Program-made: the position numbers and the translations under genes
Notes under the pieces: model-generated
Told to the model about the DNA's origin: nothing
What the model saw: only the letters and a program-made list of their open reading frames with translations
Databases searched by the model: none
Source of the DNA: Begonia masoniana
Taxonomy: Eukaryota; Streptophyta; Magnoliopsida; Cucurbitales; Begoniaceae
Direction of reading: 5' to 3'
Length of the DNA stretch: 64,000 nt
Assembly: GCA_022432975.1 (NCBI GenBank)
Contig: CM039508.1
Location: 19,185,779 to 19,249,778, forward strand
Part shown: piece by piece, positions 24,845 through 37,639 of the stretch
How the letters are laid out: every line of letters begins with the position of its first letter
Position numbering within the stretch: the first letter of the stretch is position 1

Positions 24845-26573
24845 TGTGACGACCCCCGGCCCGATCCGGGCCGGCGAGCCTTACTCCGGACATTTAAAAC
24901 GTGGATTATTTTTTTTTTTTTTTTTTACTTTTACTTTTAAAATCTTGACAGAGAAAACCTTATCTGGAATTGAAGACTATAAGACATATTAAAATCGAAC
25001 TACAGAAATAGATGAAAAACAGGAAGACAGAAGTGGACGACGTTTAACTTTTACTGAAATGGACGACAGAGATGAAAGGCAGAATGGACGGCAAAAATAA
25101 AAGACAACAGATTTAGACGGATAATTTGGACGACGTTATCGCCCATGACTTTGGACGATAACTTCGGACGACGTTACCGCCCATAACTTTGGACGATAAC
25201 TTTGGACAGCTATTTAAAGAACAGAATGGACGATGTTGAAACAATAAAACAGGGTTTTCGGTCATCAAGACACAGTACTTGAAGAGCTATGACCCACAAC
25301 AAAATCGGTCGAAGTGACCTCAGTAATGAAATCAGTCGAAGTGACCTTGGTGACGAAATCGGTCGATAGAATTGGACAACAGGTTTGGACGACAAGTTTT
25401 GGACGACAAGTTTGGATGACAGATTCGGATGACAAGTTTGGACGACAGAATTAGGCGACAGGTTTGGACGACAGGTTCAGACGACAACTTTGGACGACGT
25501 TATCGCCCACAACTTTAGACGATAACTTTGGACGATTAACACTTAGCCTTAGTCGACAGACTAAGTCTCTGGAATTAATTTCTACACCATTCGGTCGACA
25601 AATTCGACCGAATGGATATAGATAACAGAGGGACTAAACACTCCCTTAACATCTGAAGTATCCCAACCAGAAGAAACCCGATTAAAACATAATTTTAGAC
25701 GTGTTAGAAAACATGACAGAAGTTCAAAAATCTAACTGCATGGATAGCTCTAAAACCCAAGACAATCCATGCATAACCTAAAAGAAAAGACTCCAATCAG
25801 TTCCAGATTATTTCAAAATATATATTCAACTGTCAGAACAGAGGTTTTAAAACATCAACACAAAGTCTATACATCGTTTTAAAATCCCAAAAGCTGTACA
25901 GAACTTGACATACACCTCAAAAATACACCCTCACAGGTAAAGATTCATCTGACTACCGCGACCAACCCCATGAGCTCATCCCGCCAACTGCATCTACTCG
26001 TCGACCTGAGGCACAAAGTCCTCATCTGGAGGATCTATACCTACAACAGGAGTTTAACTATGAGCCTAGAGCTCAGTAAGAACATACAATGCAGTGATGT
26101 ATATGCTATGCATGAACTTTTGAAATACATGAACTTTACTTTACATTACGTTCAAGTACACAGGAGGTACAAGTAGGGATTATAAAGGAATTGGCGCAAC
26201 AAGGGTGCACTATCAGACACATAACAGGGGTGCACTATCAGGCACATTACAAGGATACATAACAGGTACATAACAGGATGTCAGTCCTCGTCCCACACTT
26301 ACCATACATTACATTACAGGTTTTATCTTTCTTAACTTCAAACCTCGTGCATAAAACATTTGCATGGCTTTCAAAAAAAACGTGTATGCATGAACATTCA
26401 TTGTGCATATACTTAACATACTGAAAAACAGTTCAAAACACACATGAATAACAGGATATCTAAACCGTGCATTGAGCATGACACTAAACTTATGGCCGAA
26501 TCATGGACCTAACTACCCAACGATAACCTGACGACATTTTTAACCTAGTACCTCCGTGATGTAGGGCCTTAAG
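24845..26573 (-). repeat. Element C left (3') LTR, first piece
   Basis: Aligns with 43790-46298 of the right LTR apart from that copy's expansion. It shares the block TGCATGGATAGCTCTAAAA (near 25739), also found in LTRs of element B. Split at the TTAAG site by element B. Confidence 0.9.
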
Positions 26574-29209
26574 TGTAACGACCCTAATACTGTACCCATA
26601 TATACCCTTAATTACCGTACAAATTTTTCATTTTATCCTAATATCTTAAATTAAACTCTAGGCGGAAACTAAACCGAAATCGAAACCGGAATCGAAATCG
26701 GAATTAAAATCTAACCTTTAAAACATTTAAATAGAAACTTAAAACATTCAATAACAAGTTAAAATAAATATTTAATTAAACAATTATTTGTGGGGAGGAC
26801 AAAACTGTCCATCACAAACAAAATCAGGGCAGCGACTGGGCGCTGCCCCTGATCGCCGATCGCTGCACACTTGCAGCGATCCCTTCTTCAGCGACCCTCT
26901 TCAGCTTCTCTACACTTAACCAAAATTTTAAAACTTTAAACAACAAGCTCTCTGGAATTCCGATTTCCAGAGAACAGAACACTTGTAAACCTTCAAATAA
27001 TGCTCTCTGGAAATCAAATTCCAGAGAGTAACCTTCTTATATCCAACGCGTTTTTATCACAAAATACTGCAATCAAATTAGAAATTTAATTCAACCAAAA
27101 CCTTCTAAATTCAACTAACTCACAGCGGACTTTGCGAAATCCAACTGCATGGATAGCTCTAAAAACCGAGCTTATCCGTAATAACTCCTAAAGTCATTTA
27201 AAACGTTTTCATAACATTTAAAATACAGTTTAAATCAAATATATCTATATAACGTTAAATACAATTAAACCCAAACAATTCCAGAATTTCAAAACAAGTT
27301 AAACATCCTATACATATTCATCGAAACATCCCAAAATATACTAAAAAGACCCTCAAAAGCTATACATACGTCCCCACGGGTCAAATGAGCCTCGACTGCG
27401 CCAGCACACCACCGCAACCATCCTCGATCAACCGAACTCATGCCTCAGGAGGAGGAATCCCATCCTCACCTGGATCCTCGGAGTCTATGTCACCTACACC
27501 ATACATAACACACTATGAGATAAAAATCTCAGTAAGCTCTAGTAAATGCAACTACATGCTATGCTATGCGTGTGAGTTGGAAACCATGCAGCATTTTCTT
27601 TACTTATTCATTAGGGATCACCGAGATCTAATCCTCCTAACTGGAGAGAGCGCATCCAGCGGGCGGACTACTCTTTCCAGTTAGAAGAGGGGGGTACACG
27701 CTTACAACACGTACAGCCGTGCCTGAGCCCCACCTCGCATGACCATCGTATGAGTGCATAATAAATGTGGTACTGTGACCAGCCCGTAGTCGGCCTCCAC
27801 AGTAGGTCCCGCCCCTCTCCAGGCCACATTGTGAGTACATAATAGATGTGGTACTGTGACCAGCCCGTAATCGGCCTCCACAGTAGGTCCTGCCCCTCTC
27901 CAGGCCACATCGCCAAGTTAAAAACATAGTGCGGAAATTCATTTTCATGCTTTTCTTTAAAAACACGTGATGTATGAACAGTTCTATATCACAAAATAAA
28001 CACTAAGCATGCATACCATCAAGACTGCGGAACGTAAACCTACAAAGCAGATAAACCTAACTACCCAACCAAAGCAATATAAACTAGCGCGTCATCAAAA
28101 TCCTCGAAACGACTTCGATGTAAGGTGTAGGCCTATCGGCCGGAAAGGTATCACGAGAACTTACCTTGTGCACGCTGCAATCCAAGTTTCGTCCACGAGC
28201 ACTGTTTACCTAAGCAATTTAGAACGTTTATCGTTAAAACGAATTTAAACTTCTAAACGTTCAAATTCAACAAAACCTCAATCCGAGGAATTTCTTAAAG
28301 CTTTAACTTAACTAATCCAATTCATTGAGTTGTTCATTCGAGTATTTTATGCTCGGAACCTCAATTTACAATTTACGAGTTTACCCTAAATCTCGAAATT
28401 TCGTAAATTCTAACATTTTTTCCTAAATCGATTAGATTCGTCCAAATACACCCAATACGTTCAATATATACTTAATCATCGACGACCTATCGATTACGAG
28501 CTCTAAATCTCGTTTTTAATCGAAAACCTAAACGAATCCAAACGTTTAAAACTTTACGAAACTCGAATTCCAATGCTCTAAAACTATAGAGACTTACCGA
28601 GAACGTCAATTGGAGGAGAACACGTGAAGAAAACGGAACGAACGGAGGAGAAATCGGAGTTCGGAATCGTTGAAACCCTTGGCGGCCAGAGGGTTCGTGA
28701 GAGAGAGAGAGAGAGAGAGAAGAACAGAGAAGTTCTTCTCTGTAAATGATTTTCGTTAGAAAATCACTAAGGCTTTATGCCTTTTAATAGTCAATAAACA
28801 TTAACTACACAAATGACGATTTTGCCCTTAGCTTATATTATATATTTGTTTCGTCCTTCGTTTCATTAATCGTCCCACGATTCGGATTCTCGGAAGTTCC
28901 GTATTTTGCCATTTACTCTTATTCATTACCAGAGCTTTACCAAAACTGTCCGTTCGCAATTTGGACTTCGTTTACTATTTTTATTAAAACGTCATTTACT
29001 TTACGATAGACATAATTACTCGGAATATAGTGTTACTATTCCGAAAATTCCCATACTTTCCTTAAAATTCTTATTATTCGTTAGGATCGTAATGACGCTT
29101 TCTTTTTATGAAACGGACCTGGTTTGACATATTTACCAAAAATGCCACTATATAATAAAATAACAATATAATATATTAAATCTGAAATCCGTACAAGCCG
29201 GATATTACA
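26574..29209 (-). repeat. Element B 3' LTR
   Basis: Near-identical to 34896-37530. Features on the minus strand: a TATA-like TATTAAAAG at 28789-28781, a CT-rich leader (GA repeat on the plus strand near 28698), splice-donor-like GGTAAGT sites near 28600 and 28165, and a conserved GAGATTTTTATCTC palindrome near 27520. A ~85-bp internal tandem duplication lies at 27771-27911. ORFs in it are not genes. Confidence 0.95.
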
Positions 29210-29222
29210 TTCTACCCTCCTT
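29210..29222 (-). other. Polypurine tract of element B
   Basis: On the minus strand AAGGAGGGTAGAA directly abuts the 3' LTR, the expected plus-strand primer site for reverse transcription. Confidence 0.8.
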
Positions 29223-29249
29223 ATTCAGGATTTTGTCCACAAAATCAAA

Positions 29250-32200
29250 TCATGCAAACAACTCAGGATAACTAGTCATCATATCCTGTTGTCGCTCCCA
29301 GGTCGCTTCTTCCACCTCGTGGTTCCGCCACAAAACCTTGACCAGTGGGATCTCCTTGTTGCGTAGCACCTTGATGGAATACTCCAAAATACGTACCGGC
29401 CTCACCTCATAGCTCAAGGTAGGCTGTACCTCGATCTCTGTAGCCTCCACGATATGCGACGGATCGCGCAAGCACTTCCGAAGCATAGATACATGAAATA
29501 CGTCGTGGATACCCTCCATAGAAGCTGGAAGCCGCAGTCTATACGCCAGCTTCCCGACCCTCTTCAGAATAGGAAAGGGCCCCACATAACGAGGGTTTAG
29601 TTTACCCCTCCTTCCAAATCTCGCAATGCCCTTGAACGGAGAAACTTTGAGGTACACCTCATCACCTTCCTCGAACTCTAGCTCTCTCCGTCTAGTGTCA
29701 GCATAGCTCTTCTGTCTGCTCTGAGCTACCTCAATGCGCTGTCGGATGATGGCAATCTTCTCTGCCGTCTGCTGTAGAATCTCAGGACCTACGATGCTGG
29801 CCTCGCCAACCTCGTCCCAGTATAACGGAGATCTACACTTCCGACCATATAAGGCCTCATACGGCGCCATGCCAATAGTAGCCTGAAAGCTGTTATTATA
29901 CGAGAACTCGATCAGTGGCAAATACCTGCTCCACGATCCCTGAAACTCCAGCACACATGCTCTGAGCATATCCTCAAGAATCTGATTGGTCCTCTCTGTC
30001 TGTCCATCAGTCTGAGGATGAAATGCAGTGCTGAAATTAAGCTGAGTCCCCATAGCTTTGTGTAAGCTCTTCCAGAACTTCGACGTGAATCTAGGATCTC
30101 TGTCAGAAACAATAGAAACTGGAACTCCGTGCAATCTAACAATCTCCTGCACATAGAGCTCGGCAAGCTGATCCATAGACGATGCCATCTTCACTGGCAA
30201 GAAGTGAGCCGACTTCGTCAATCAGTCCACAATAACCCATATGCCATCATGACCTCTCGTAGTCCTCGGGAGCCCCACAACAAAATCCATAGATATCTGC
30301 TCCCACTTCCACTCCGGAATCGGCAGTGGTAATAATGTTCCGGCCGGTCTCTGATGTTCGGCCTTAACCTGCTGACATACTAAGCAAGTCTCAACGTACC
30401 TGGCAACCTCTCTTTTCATGCCCGGCCACCAGAAATGTTGCTTCAAATCCCGGTACATTTTAGTACTTCCCGGGTGCACAGAGTATGCAGAAGAATGTGC
30501 CTCAGTCAAAATCTCCTGCTTCAGGCCCTCGTCGTTAGGCACGTACCACCTATGCCTGAACTTCAGAATACCATCCTCTGATAAATGGAAATCCGACGAG
30601 TCTCCCAATGTCATGCTGGATCGAAGCTCTATACACTCTGAATCACTCTGCTGAGCCTCACGTATACGATCCAGAATAGTCGGCCTGAGAGAAATGTTGG
30701 CGAGCATACCGGATAACTCAGTCACTATCTCCACGTCGAACCTCTCAATCTCAGATCGCAGCGTAACTGACATCGCTGCTAATGAAGGCTGACTCGCAGA
30801 AGGCACTCTACTCAAGGCATCAGCAACCTTGTTCGCCTTCCCCGGATGGTACTTGATGTCAAAATCATAGTCTTTAACAAACTCGAGCCATCGTCTCTGT
30901 CTCATGTTCAGCTCCTTCTGCGTAAATAGGTACTTCAGGCTCTTGTGGTCGGAAAATATGTCGCACTGCTGCCCATACAAATAGTGTCTCCATATCTTCA
31001 GTGCGAAGACCACAGCCGCTAACTCGAGGTCATGCGTAGGGTAGTTCTGCTCATACGGCTTCAGCTGCCGAGAAGCGTAAGAAATGACTCTCCCCTCTTG
31101 CATCAGAACACAACCGAGTCCCACTCCAGATGCATCACAATAAACACTGAATCTGACACCTTCAACAGGCAGTGCCAGCACTGGAGCGGTGGTCAACCTC
31201 TGCTTTAACTCCGCAAAGCTGTCATCACAAGCAGACGACCATATAAATCTCTCATGCTTTCGAGTCAATCGTGATAAGGGAAGTGCGATCTTCGAGAACC
31301 CCTGAATAAACTTCCGGTAATAACCGGCCAATCCGAGAAATCCACGTACCTCACGTACATTCTTCGGCTGCGGCCAATCACTGACCGCCTGGACTTTGCT
31401 CGGATCCACAGAAACTCCGTCCTGTGATATAATATGGCCAAGGAAACTCACTCTGTCAAGCCAGAACTCGCACTTGGAAAACTTCGGATAGAGCTGGCGC
31501 TGACTCAATATCTGTAAAACGATCCTCAAATGCTCCTCGTGGTCTTTCTTCGTCTTAGAATAGATGAGGATGTCGTCAATAAATACCACTACGAACTTGT
31601 CCAAGTACTCCTTAAAGACACGGTTCATCAGATCCATGAACGCTGCAGGAGCATTAGTGAGCCCAAATGACATAACGAGGAACTCATAATGCCCATACCT
31701 CGTCCTGAACGCGGTCTTTGGCACGTCATCCCTTCGGACCTTCAGCTGATAGTAACCCGAGCGCAGGTCAATCCTGGAGAATACTCGGGCACCCTGTAGC
31801 TGATCAAACAAGTCGTCGATCCTGGGCAGTGGATACTTGTTCTTCACTGTCAACTTGTTCAACTCCCTGTAATCGATACACATCCTGAGGGTCCCGTCCT
31901 TCTTTTTAACAAACAGAGCAGGCGCACCCCAAGGCGAAACGCTGGGTCGGATGAAACCCTTCTCTAATAGCTCGTCAAGCTGAGTCCTCAACTCTCTTAA
32001 CTCAGCCGGCGCTAATCTGTACGGATTCTTAAACGTCGGCGCGGTGTTCGGATAGACATCAATCGTGAACTCAATCTCCCGGTCGGGCGGTAATCCGGGA
32101 AGATCGTCAAGAAATATACCAGAGAAATCTCTGACAATAGGAATGTCGCTCGGCTGTAATCCGCTGAGCAACTGTACATCAAATACTGAGGCCATAAAAA

Positions 32201-33605
32201 TAGAGCACGCACCTTTGAACTGCTCGTTGACCATCATGGAATAAGAAATAGGCGAGCTACTCAATCTGCTCATCGCCTGATAAGAAAACTCGGCTTTACC
32301 CGGAGGTCGAAAGGTGACAATCCCGGAGCGACAATCGATGGTGGCAAAGTGCTGCGATAGCCAATCCATCCCTAAAATAAGATCATAATGCTCGATGCCC
32401 ATAACAATAAGGCGAGCATAAAGAGTACGGTCCCCAATCGAGATAATGCTGCCCTGGACTACACGACCTGACTGCATACGCTCTCCTGAAGGTAGCATAA
32501 CGCTATATTCGCACTCTGCTAACTCAGGCGCAAGCCTCAATCTCGACACACAAGCGGTGGAAATAAAAGAATGTGTAGCCCCCGTGTCTAATAAAGAAAA
32601 TACAGGAACGCCAGTAAGCAATATAGTACCTGCAATCACGGCAGGCTGAGCCTCATCATCAACGTCGCCAGGCTCAATAAAAGCAAAGATCCTAGGCATG
32701 ACTCTCCTCTGATCACTACCCGACTGATCTCTGCCGGGCTTCGGGCAGTCTTTAATAAAATGGCCTGGATCACCACATCGGTAGCATACACCCAAGCCAT
32801 ATCTACACTCGCCAGTGTGCTCCCTCTGACACTTAGGACAAACTGGTAACTGAGAAGCACCCTGCACTTGCTTCCCCTTTCCTCTGTCCTTACCTCCCTC
32901 AAGAGGTCTCTTCACACCCCTCGGCTGCTGCTGAGGCTGTGATCTCGGCTGCCAACCTCTGTTCAGTGACTGAGGTCGAATCTCACGGAAGAAGCCCTTA
33001 GATGGCTCCCTCGGTCCGGCAGAACTCTGGTCAACTGCCTCAATATCCATCGCTCTGGCCACTATATCGTCGTAGGATACATTACGTACCCCGGAGATGG
33101 TAAGGCGCATCCTGAACTCCTTACTGAGTCCCTGAATAAATCTGCGCACCTTGTCCTCATTAACACCAACCTGACGCGGTGCAAATCGAGAAAGCGCCTC
33201 GAATCTCCTGACGTACTCGGAAATAGTACCAGTCTGTCGTAACTGCATAAACTCCACCATCTTCGCCTCGCGAACAGTGTGGCTAAAGTATTTGTCGTAG
33301 AACAACTCCCTGAATCTCTCCCAGCCCATAATAGTAATATCGGTGGTCGTCTTCACAGTGTCCCACCAGAATCGGGCGTCCAGGGCTAGGTGGTAAGTCA
33401 CCAACGCTACCCTCTCTCCATCCTCTATGCTAGCATACGCCAGCATGTCCTCCATAGTGCGAATCCACTCCTCGGCTGAAGTGGGATCTGTAGACTGTCC
33501 ATTGAATATAGGGGGCTGAAGCTTTTGAAACCTCTCCATCCCCCGGTTGCCCGGAATGGCTGCATCCCGAGCTCTAATGCCCTCTCGGTCAATCATAGTG
33601 CCCAA
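29250..33605 (-). pseudogene. Element B gag-pol polyprotein (one internal stop)
   Basis: Reading minus-strand from 33605: gag capsid-like region, then CCHC zinc knuckle [14 protein letters not shown], then aspartic protease [12 protein letters not shown]. The reverse transcriptase follows ([19 protein letters not shown], catalytic FIDD box), then RNase H ([23 protein letters not shown]). The integrase has an HHCC zinc finger (ending [11 protein letters not shown]), a catalytic core ([37 protein letters not shown]) and a C-terminal VKVLWRNHEVEEATWE block typical of Tekay/Del chromoviruses. The frame is open except for one TGA at 30222-30224, just after VIVD in the integrase, where relatives have arginine; it looks like CGA to TGA. 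Downstream reading continues in frame to FA at 29250. The upstream repeat-bearing gag N-terminus lies in another frame. Confidence 0.95.
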
Positions 33606-34786
33606 CTGCTGTGACTGTCTCTAGACTGTCTCTCCATCTGCTGAGACTGTCTCTCCATCTGCTGAGACTGTCTCTCCATCTGCTGAGACTGTCTCTCCAT
33701 CTGCTGAGACTGTCTCTCCATCTGCTGAGACTGTCTCTCCATCTGCTGAGACTGTCTCTCCATCTGCTGAGACTGTCTCTCCATCTGCTGAGACTGTCTC
33801 TCCATCTGCTGAGACTGTCTCTCCATCTGCTGAGACTGTCTCTCCATCTGCTGAGACTGTCTCTCCATCTGCTGAGACTGTCTCTCCATCTGCTGAGACT
33901 GTCTCTCCATCTGCTGAGACTGTCTCTCCATCTGCTGAGACTGTCTCTCCATCTGCTGAGACTGTCTCTCCATCTGCTGAGACTGTCTCTCCATCTGCTG
34001 AGACTGTCTCTCCATCTGCTGAGACTGTCTCTCCATCTGCTGAGACTGTCTCTCCATCTGCTGAGACTGTCTCTCCATCTGCTGAGACTGTCTCTCCATC
34101 TGCTGAGACTGTCTCTCCATCTGCTGAGACTGTCTCTCCATCTGCTGAGACTGTCTCTCCATCTGCTGAGACTGTCTCTCCATCTGCTGAGACTGTCTCT
34201 CCATCTGCTGAGACTGTCTCTCCATCTGCTGAGACTGTCTCTCCATCTGCTGAGACTGTCTCTCCATCTGCTGAGACTGTCTCTCCATCTGCTGAGACTG
34301 TCTCTCCATCTGCTGAGACTGTCTCTCCATCTGCTGAGACTGTCTCTCCATCTGCTGAGACTGTCTCTCCATCTGCTGAGACTGTCTCTCCATCTGCTGA
34401 GACTGTCTCTCCATCTGCTGAGACTGTCTCTCCATCTGCTGAGACTGTCTCTCCATCTGCTGAGACTGTCTCTCCATCTGCTGAGACTGTCTCTCCATCT
34501 GCTGAGACTGTCTCTCCATCTGCTGAGACTGTCTCTCCATCTGCTGAGACTGTCTCTCCATCTGCTGAGACTGTCTCTCCATCTGCTGAGACTGTCTCTC
34601 CATCTGCTGAGACTGTCTCTCCCCCTGCTGAGACTGTCTCTCCATGTGCTGAGACTGCTGGGCGATAAAGTCCTTAAGTGTATCAATAGTGTCATCTCGG
34701 TCATCTCGGTCCTTTCTCTGACGCACTATGTTTATATCACTCCTATAAAATTTAAAAGCAAATAATACTAAGAAAACTGAAATCAA
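33593..34786 (-). pseudogene. Element B gag N-terminus with ~48 heptapeptide repeats
   Basis: Minus-strand reading gives VRQRKDRDDRDDTIDTLKDF, then SQQMERQ repeated about 48 times. At the 5' side the position equivalent to the gag ATG of element C is ATA (34727-34729), so the normal start codon seems lost. At the 3' side a shortened repeat unit (11 instead of 21 bases, near 33612-33630) shifts the frame, so the repeat segment no longer runs into gag at 33596. Open frames in two other readings of the same DNA exist only because a 21-bp repeat has no stops in them. The region between 34743 and 34808 is a probable leader intron, so translation upstream of it is not meant. Confidence 0.8.
33618..34650. 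repeat. 21-bp minisatellite, ~48-49 units
   Basis: Unit TCTCCATCTGCTGAGACTG plus TC repeated head to tail; nearly all units are identical. Variants are confined to the edges (CCCCCTGCTGAG near 34620, CCATGTGCTGAG near 34642, and a truncated unit near 33620). It lies inside gag of element B. Confidence 0.97.
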
Positions 34787-34808
34787 ACAAAGCTATAAGC
34801 ATACTTAC
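34743..34808 (-). other. Probable leader intron of element B
   Basis: Minus strand: donor CAACT|GTAAGT at 34808, acceptor TTTTATAG at 34743. Element C has the same arrangement (43699 to 43638) with the same CATCAACT|GTAAGT donor just ahead of its gag ATG. Confidence 0.5.
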
Positions 34809-34879
34809 AGTTGATGAAGAATGTCCGCGTAGTGGCCGTGCAGTCGAGCAGTCTACAGAACCGATTTTAAAACCCGGGG

Positions 34880-34891
34880 GCTCTGATACCA
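34880..34891 (-). other. Primer binding site of element B
   Basis: Minus strand TGGTATCAGAGC, complementary to the 3' end of initiator methionine tRNA, four bases inside the 5' LTR. Confidence 0.92.
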
Positions 34892-34895
34892 TAAT

Positions 34896-37530
34896 TGTAA
34901 CGACCCTAATACTGTACCCATATATACCCTTAATTACCGTACAAATTTTTCATTTTATCCTAATATCTTAAATTAAACTCTAAGCGGAAACTAAACCGAA
35001 ATCGAAACCGGAATCGAAATCGGAATTAAAATCTAACCTTTAAAACATTTAAATAGAAACTTAAAACATTCAATAACAAGTTAAAATAAATATTTAATTA
35101 AACAATTATTTGTGGGGAGGACAAAACTGTCCATCACAAACAAAATCAGGGCAGCGACTGGGCGCTGCCCCTGATCGCCGATCGCTGCACATAAGCAGCG
35201 ATCCCTTCTTCAGCGACCCTCTTCAGCTTCTCTACACTTAACCAAAATTTTAAAACTTTAAACAACAAGCTCTCTGGAATTCCGATTTCCAAGAACAGAA
35301 CACTTGTAAACCTTCAAATAATGCTCTCTGGAAATCAAATTCCAGAGAGTAACCTTCTTATATCCAACGCGTTTTTATCACAAAATACTGCAATCAAATT
35401 AGAAATTTAATTCAACCAAAACCTTCTAAATTCAACTAACTCACAGCGGACTTTGCGAAATCCAACTGCATGGATAGCTCTAAAAACCGAGCTTATCCGT
35501 AATAACTCCTAAAGTCATTTAAAACGTTTTCATAACATTTAAAATACAGTTTAAATCAAATATATCTATATTACGTTAAATACAATTAAACCCAAACAAT
35601 TCCAGAATTTCAAAACAAGTTAAACATCCTATACATATTCATCGAAACATCCCAAAATATACTAAAAAGACCCTCAAAAGCTATACATACGTCCCCACGG
35701 GTCAAATGAGCCTCGACTGCGCCAGCACACCACCGCAACCATCCTCGATCAACCGAACTCATGCCTCAGGAGGAGGAATCCCATCCTCACCTGGATCCTC
35801 GGAGTCTATGTCACCTACACCATACATAACACACTATGAGATAAAAATCTCAGTAAGCTCTAGTAAATGCAACTACATGCTATGCTATGCGTGTGAGTTG
35901 GAAACCATGCAGCATTTTCTTTACTTATTCATTAGGGATCACCGAGATCTAATCCTCCTAACTGGAGAGAGCGCATCCAGCGGGCGGACTACTCTTTCCA
36001 GTTAGAAGAGGGGGGTACACGCTTACAACACGTACAGCCGTGCCTGAGCCCCACCTCGCATGACCATCGTATGAGTGCATAATAAATGTGGTACTGTGAC
36101 CAGCCCGTAGTCGGCCTCCACAGTAGGTCCCGCCCCTCTCCAGGCCACATTGTGAGTACATAATAGATGTGGTACTGTGACCAGCCCGTAATCGGCCTCC
36201 ACAGTAGGTCCTGCCCCTCTCCAGGCCACATCGCCAAGTTAAAAACATAGTGCGGAAATTCATTTTCATGCTTTTCTTTAAAAACACGTGATGTATGAAC
36301 AGTTCTATATCACAAAATAAACACTAAGCATGCATACCATCAAGACTGCGGAACGTAAACCTACAAAGCAGATAAACCTAACTACCCAACCAAAGCAATA
36401 TAAACTAGCGCGTCATCAAAATCCTCGAAACGACTTCGATGTAAGGTGTAGGCCTATCGGCCAGAAAGGTATCACGAGAACTTACCTTGTGCACGCTGCA
36501 ATCCAAGTTTCGTCCACGAGCACTGTTTACCTAAGCAATTTAGAACGTTTATCGTTAAAACGAATTTAAACTTCTAAACGTTCAAATTCAACAAAACCTC
36601 AATCCGAGGAATTTCTTAAAGCTTTAACTTAACTAATCCAATTCATTGAGTTGTTCATTCGAGTATTTTATGCTCGGAACCTCAATTTACAATTTACGAG
36701 TTTACCCTAAATCTCGAAATTTCGTAAATTCTAACATTTTTTCCTAAATCGATTAGATTCGTCCAAATACACCCAATACGTTCAATATATACTTAATCAT
36801 CGACGACCTATCGATTACGAGCTCTAAATCTCGTTTTTAATCGAAAACCTAAACGAATCCAAACGTTTAAAACTTTACGAAACTCGAATTCCAATGCTCT
36901 AAAACTATAGAGACTTACCGAGAACGTCAATTGGAGGAGAACACGTGAAGAAAACGGAACGAACGGAGGAGAAATCGGAGTTCGGAATCGTTGAAACCCT
37001 TGGCGGCCAGAGGGTTCGTGAGAGAGAGAAAGAGAGAGAGAAGAACAGAGAAGTTCTTCTCTGTAAATGATTTTCGTTAGAAAATCACTAAGGCTTTATG
37101 CCTTTTAATAGTCAATAAACATTAACTACACAAATGACGATTTTGCCCTTAGCTTATATTATATATTTGTTTCGTCCTTCGTTTCATTAATCGTCCCACG
37201 ATTCGGATTCTCGGAAGTTCCGTATTTTGCCATTTACTCTTATTCATTACCAGAGCTTTACCAAAACTGTCCGTTCGCAATTTGGACTTCGTTTACTATT
37301 TTTATTAAAACGTCATTTACTTTACGATAGACATAATTACTCGGAATATAGTGTTACTATTCCGAAAATTCTCATACTTTCCTTAAAATTCTTATTATTC
37401 GTTAGGATCGTAATGACGCTTTCTTTTTATGAAACGGACCTGGTTTGACATATTTACCAAAAATGCCACTATATAATAAAATAACAATATAATATATTAA
37501 ATCTGAAATCCGTACAAGCCGGATATTACA
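34896..37530 (-). repeat. Element B 5' LTR
   Basis: Pair of 26574-29209. Visible differences include three bases near 35190, one-base loss near 35287, a substitution near 36463 and one in the GA repeat near 37029. Ends TG...CA; followed by the TTAAG duplicate. Confidence 0.95.
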
Positions 37531-37535
37531 TTAAG

Positions 37536-37639
37536 GGCCAAACCTATGCGTATGAACTTACCTGTTGTCCGTGAGTTGAAAGCTTCGCACGTACGTCCTT
37601 GGCGAGTTCACAAACCTATAATGTGTATATCAGACCATT
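37536..37639 (-). repeat. Element C left LTR, second piece
   Basis: Continues the C LTR from TTAAG to the CCATT site of solo LTR D; matches 46299-46402 of the right LTR. Confidence 0.9.

Larger units (their letters stand above)
26574..37530 (-). mobile_element. Ty3/gypsy chromovirus-like element B (Tekay/Del type), young
   Basis: A full-length LTR retrotransposon on the minus strand. LTRs are 26574-29209 and 34896-37530 (2636 and 2635 bp), bounded by TG...CA and flanked by TTAAG (26569-26573 and 37531-37535). The uninterrupted relative in the right LTR of element C (46291-46302) shows TTAAG once, proving the insertion. By eye the LTRs differ at fewer than a dozen positions, so insertion is recent. 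It has a primer binding site, polypurine tract, gag-pol and a C-terminal region like chromovirus integrases. Coding is broken in at least three places (separate entries). Confidence 0.97.

Noticed and set aside
33611..34765. 384-codon plus-strand and 371-codon minus-strand ORFs
   Set aside because: Alternative frames of the 21-bp gag repeat; a repeat divisible by three with no stop stays open in several frames.
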